Shown piece by piece: positions 61,419-64,000 of a stretch of 64,000 nucleotides of DNA. The notes under the pieces are model-generated. The model had not been told where the DNA came from and searched no databases. It worked only from the letters and a program-made list of their open reading frames with translations. Source of the DNA: Burkholderia stabilis (GTDB lineage Bacteria > Pseudomonadota > Gammaproteobacteria > Burkholderiales > Burkholderiaceae); NCBI RefSeq assembly GCF_001742165.1, contig NZ_CP016443.1:2294001-2358000 (forward strand), read 5' to 3'. A program made the position numbers and the translations under genes. How positions within the stretch are numbered: the first letter of the stretch is position 1; each line of letters begins with the position of its first letter.

Positions 61419-62711
61419 ATGGACACCAAACGATCGCGGCCGGGGCTCGTCGCCGCGCTGCTCTGGGCGGCGCTGTATCTCGCGACCGGTTACATCTCGC
61501 ACGAGTTCAACGGCCCCGTCCGGCTGACGGGCTACATCTGGCTGCCCGCCGGCGTGACGGTCGGCGCGTTCATGCTGAGGCCGACGCGCGACTGGCTGAC
61601 GCTGGCCGGCGCGTTCCTCGTCGCGCAGCTCGCGCTGACGGGCATCGAGCACGGCAACCTCGTCAACGCGACGCTGTTCACGGTCGACGAGGTCGGCGCG
61701 TCCGCGCTCGCGGTGTGGCTCGTGCGGCGTATCCGCTTCTCGCTCGAAGGGCTGTACTTCCTGCGCTCGGTGATCCTCGCCGGGCTGATCGCCGGCGTCG
61801 TCGGCGCGATCGGCGGCGCGGCGTGGTACACGACGGTGAAGGGCGCGCCGTTCTTCGACGTGTGGTCCGTGTGGGCGGCATCCGATTTCGTCGGCGTGCT
61901 GCTGGTCACGCCGGTGCTCGCATCGTGGTCGCGCTTTCGCGCGCACCGCTCGGGCGACCACGAGCGCTTCGACCTGATGCTCGGCATCGTCGCGTTCGTG
62001 CTGCTCGTGATCGTCGCGCTGGTGATCTTCGATGGCGACACGTCGCAGAAATTCGGCACGGGCGCCGGCTTCGCGCTGACCTACATCCCGCTGTTCCTGA
62101 CCGTCGCGGTGACGCTGCTGCTCGGCGGCCGCGCCGGCTCGTCGTCGGTGCTGGTGCTCGCGCTGCTCGTGATCGAGCAGACCGCGCAGGGCGACGGCCC
62201 GTTCGCGTCGTTCCACGAGCATTACGGCAGCTCGCTGCTCGAGGCGCAGCTCTATCTGGCGGTCGCGTCGCTGCTGGTGCTGACGGTGAGCACGCTGAAG
62301 ACGACGCGCGAGCGCGTGCACGAGCATGCGGCGGTGCTGCAGAACAACATGGAGCTCGCGCTCGCGAGCGCCGGCCAGATCGCGTATGTGCTCGATCCGG
62401 AATCGGGCCGGATCGAATGGAGCGGCGACGTCGAGCGCGTGTTCGGCGTCGGCGTCGATGCCGCGCAGATCGCGAGCGTGCCGCTCGTGCTCGAGCGCGT
62501 GCAGCCCGGCGACCGCGATGCGCTGCGCGAGTACTGGCACGCGGAGATCGCGGGCGAGGATCGCGCATCGCTGTCGCTGCGTGTCGTGCAGCGCGACGGC
62601 AGTACGCAGACGATCACCGACCACGGCGCGCCGCTGCTCGATTCGAACGTCGACGTGACGGTGGTCGCGGGCGTCTGGCAGATCGAGCGCGTGTGGCCGG
62701 CGGAAGAATGA
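61419..62711 (+). CDS. MASE1-PAS sensor protein without output domain
   Basis: A 430-residue protein. The N-terminal MASE1 sensor has about eight helices (KRSRPGLVAALLWAALYLATGYISH, GYIWLPAGVTVGAFML, AWYTTVKGAPFFDVWSVWAASDFVGVLLVTPVLASW) up to about 300. A single PAS domain (about 315-425) includes AGQIAYVLDPESGRIEWSGDVERVFGV and SLRVVQRDGSTQTITDHG. MASE1 proteins normally end in a GGDEF/EAL or histidine kinase module; here the frame stops at VWPAEE. It may signal through a partner. It is 13 bp from the hydrolase gene. Confidence 0.85.
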   Translation: MDTKRSRPGLVAALLWAALYLATGYISHEFNGPVRLTGYIWLPAGVTVGAFMLRPTRDWLTLAGAFLVAQLALTGIEHGNLVNATLFTVDEVGASALAVWLVRRIRFSLEGLYFLRSVILAGLIAGVVGAIGGAAWYTTVKGAPFFDVWSVWAASDFVGVLLVTPVLASWSRFRAHRSGDHERFDLMLGIVAFVLLVIVALVIFDGDTSQKFGTGAGFALTYIPLFLTVAVTLLLGGRAGSSSVLVLALLVIEQTAQGDGPFASFHEHYGSSLLEAQLYLAVASLLVLTVSTLKTTRERVHEHAAVLQNNMELALASAGQIAYVLDPESGRIEWSGDVERVFGVGVDAAQIASVPLVLERVQPGDRDALREYWHAEIAGEDRASLSLRVVQRDGSTQTITDHGAPLLDSNVDVTVVAGVWQIERVWPAEE

Positions 62712-62724
62712 GCGGGAGCGCGTC

Positions 62725-63540
62725 ATGACCGGCCGCACCGGCGTGCTGCTGATCCACGGGCTCGGCGGCACGCAATACGATCTCGGTGCGCTGCACAAGG
62801 CGATGCGGCGCGCGGGCGCCGACACGCATATGATCACACTGCCGGGGCACGGTACGCGCCCCGAGGATCTGGTCGGCGTGCGCGCGGAGGCGTGGCTCGA
62901 CGCGGTGATCGGGCAGTATCGCGCGCTGGAACGCGAATACGACACGCTGCACGTCGCGGGCATGTGCATGGGCGCGCTGGTCGCGCTGCTGCTGTGTCAT
63001 CGCGTGCAGCATGCGCGCGGCCGGCTGGCGTTGCTGGCGACGCCGATGTTCATCGACGGCTGGTCGACGCCGTGGTATCGCGGGCTGCGGCACGTGCTGT
63101 ATCGCGTGCCGGGCGTCGCCGAACGGATGCGCGTCGAAGAAGGCGAGCCGTTCGGCATCAAGAACGCGACGATCCGCGCGATCGTGAAGAAGAAGTTCGA
63201 GCGGCAGGACAGTTTCCACTACGCGTGGGTGCCGCTCGCGTGCGTGCGCCAGGTCGACCGGATGCGCGACTGGGCGCTCGAGGCCGCGGCCGGCACGCGT
63301 TGCCCGACGCTCGTGCTGCATGCGCGCGAGGACGAACTGACGAGCCTGCGCTCGGCCGATTTCCTGCTGGAGAAGATGCCCGACGCGCGCGGCATCGTGC
63401 TGGAGAACAGCTACCACATGATCTGCGCGGACAACGATCGCGACGACGTCGCGCGGCATGTGCTCGAATTCTTCGGCTTCGATCCGGTGCATGCGGTGAG
63501 CCCGGCGATGGCGCGTAGGATGGGGCGGCTGGAACCCTGA
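62725..63540 (+). CDS. Alpha/beta hydrolase with cysteine at the nucleophile elbow
   Basis: A 271-residue hydrolase with oxyanion loop LLIHGLGGTQYDL (HGLGG), elbow GMCMG at 79-83 with Cys81, Asp203 in REDELTS and His231 in SYHMICAD. The fold matches carboxylesterase Est30/YvaK and monoglyceride lipases, which have Ser in GLSMGG. Cys instead of Ser recalls dienelactone hydrolase, so the substrate may be a lactone or thioester, or activity may be low. It follows the MASE1-PAS gene by 13 bp. Confidence 0.85.
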   Translation: MTGRTGVLLIHGLGGTQYDLGALHKAMRRAGADTHMITLPGHGTRPEDLVGVRAEAWLDAVIGQYRALEREYDTLHVAGMCMGALVALLLCHRVQHARGRLALLATPMFIDGWSTPWYRGLRHVLYRVPGVAERMRVEEGEPFGIKNATIRAIVKKKFERQDSFHYAWVPLACVRQVDRMRDWALEAAAGTRCPTLVLHAREDELTSLRSADFLLEKMPDARGIVLENSYHMICADNDRDDVARHVLEFFGFDPVHAVSPAMARRMGRLEP

Positions 63541-63547
63541 CGCCGGA

Positions 63548-63706
63548 CTACGCTGCGTCCGGCCGTCGTGCAATCCGCTCGCGGATCTCGGGCGACGCCA
63601 GGCAGGTGGCGACGGCTTCGTAACCGGGCGCGCCCGCGTAAGGCGTCACGCGCGCAGGCGGGATGTGATTGGCCGGGCACAGGATGATGGTTTCGTCACC
63701 GCTCAG
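63548..63706 (-). other. Coding-like minus-strand segment without a clear start codon
   Basis: Ending at TAG 63550-63548, this frame reads LSGDETIILCPANHIPPARVTPYAGAPGYEAVATCLASPEIRERIARRPDAA with almost all third positions G or C, as in real genes here. No ATG, GTG or TTG begins it after the upstream stop. It starts within 4 bp of the kinase gene stop, so it may be a small gene with an unusual start or the remnant of a longer one. Confidence 0.35.
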
Positions 63707-64000
63707 TCGCCGTACGCGAACTCATCCCGCAGCGCACGATACAACCGCCGGTACCGCGCGAGCCGCCCCGCCAGCAGATCGGCCGAAGCCGGATCGGGTG
63801 CGACCGTCTCCGTGACGGACGGCGCAACGCAGACTGCAGCGAGCGGGTCGTCCGTCGCAGCCAGTCGCGCGAGACGCGCGGCGCCCAAGGCCGCGCCGAC
63901 CGCGCCATCCGCATGACGATGCATCGCAATGCCGGTCGCATTCGCGCACAGCCGCGCCCAGAACGCACTCTTCGAACCGCCGCCGATGAACGACACGGCG
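63703..64000 (-). CDS. FGGY-family carbohydrate kinase, C-terminal end (partial)
   Basis: The last ~98 residues of a sugar kinase gene that runs beyond the window end. It contains the FGGY family ATP-site motif FIGGGSKSAFWARLCANATG and the following DGAVGAALGAARLA; the C-terminus is RLARYRRLYRALRDEFAYGD. This is the xylulokinase-like branch. Assignment to xylulose or another sugar needs the missing N-terminal part. Confidence 0.85.
   Translation of the reverse strand, partial: AVSFIGGGSKSAFWARLCANATGIAMHRHADGAVGAALGAARLARLAATDDPLAAVCVAPSVTETVAPDPASADLLAGRLARYRRLYRALRDEFAYGD

Overview
This window looks like Burkholderia, most likely the Burkholderia cepacia complex. The support is very high GC with strong third-position GC bias, the pob/pca protocatechuate cluster order, many AraC and LysR regulators, an OmpC-type porin, and a vgrG-DUF4123-lipoprotein-lipase type VI secretion (T6SS) island. 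Protein families are recognised from their motifs; no database was searched. No rRNA, tRNA, CRISPR array, insertion sequence or integrase was seen.

Layout. 0-4 kb: the end of a PAP2 phosphatase gene, a YqjI/YqjH-like pair (PadR-type regulator plus ferric-siderophore reductase) with a palindromic AT-rich operator, a COG4705-type membrane protein and a small lipoprotein. 4-9.1 kb: a gene-free 1.2 kb stretch that becomes AT-rich, then an overlapping FHA-protein and kinase/cyclase-like/ATPase fusion pair, probably a signalling module. 9.4-19.5 kb: a porin, then a catabolic block of unknown substrate (SDR, zinc alcohol dehydrogenase, MFS transporter, cupin, GMC oxidoreductase, aldo/keto reductase) with two AraC regulators. 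19.9-25.9 kb: a T6SS effector island of VgrG, DUF4123 adaptor, DUF3304 lipoprotein (probable immunity protein) and a Tle1-like DUF2235 lipase whose start is put out of frame by a C6 tract. 26-29 kb: argO/argP-like export pair, an FNR/ANR-type oxygen sensor and a universal stress protein. 29.3-29.7 kb: two hexanucleotide tandem arrays, the larger about 31 copies of GCCGAA.

29.8-33.4 kb: two small conserved-looking proteins, serine acetyltransferase, and a pteridine-reductase-like SDR overlapping folE. 33.5-41.5 kb: a LysR gene divergent from pobA, then pcaI-J-B-D-C-K, which takes 4-hydroxybenzoate and protocatechuate products towards succinate and acetyl-CoA; pcaHG is not in the window. A 34 bp near-palindrome before pcaI resembles the operators of IclR-type PcaR/PcaU regulators. 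41.6-45.3 kb: LysE and TRIC-like membrane proteins, several short genes including an unlisted 51-residue histidine-tailed membrane protein, and a fragment of a CRP/FNR regulator. 45.5-48.1 kb: LysR plus two SDRs. 48.3-51.7 kb: an AraC regulator divergent from a XylA-like reductase and an AlkB/XylM-like membrane hydroxylase. 51.7-54.2 kb: an overlapping three-gene envelope-glycan operon on the minus strand (glycosyltransferase, unknown protein, polysaccharide deacetylase).

54.2-64 kb: a DAACS symporter with a perfect 13 bp inverted repeat upstream and a strong terminator downstream, a secreted beta-propeller protein, a parvulin with a hairpin-terminator leader, a GNAT, an unrecognised 318-residue protein, a MASE1-PAS protein with no output domain, a hydrolase with cysteine in the nucleophile elbow, and the 3' end of a FGGY kinase gene.
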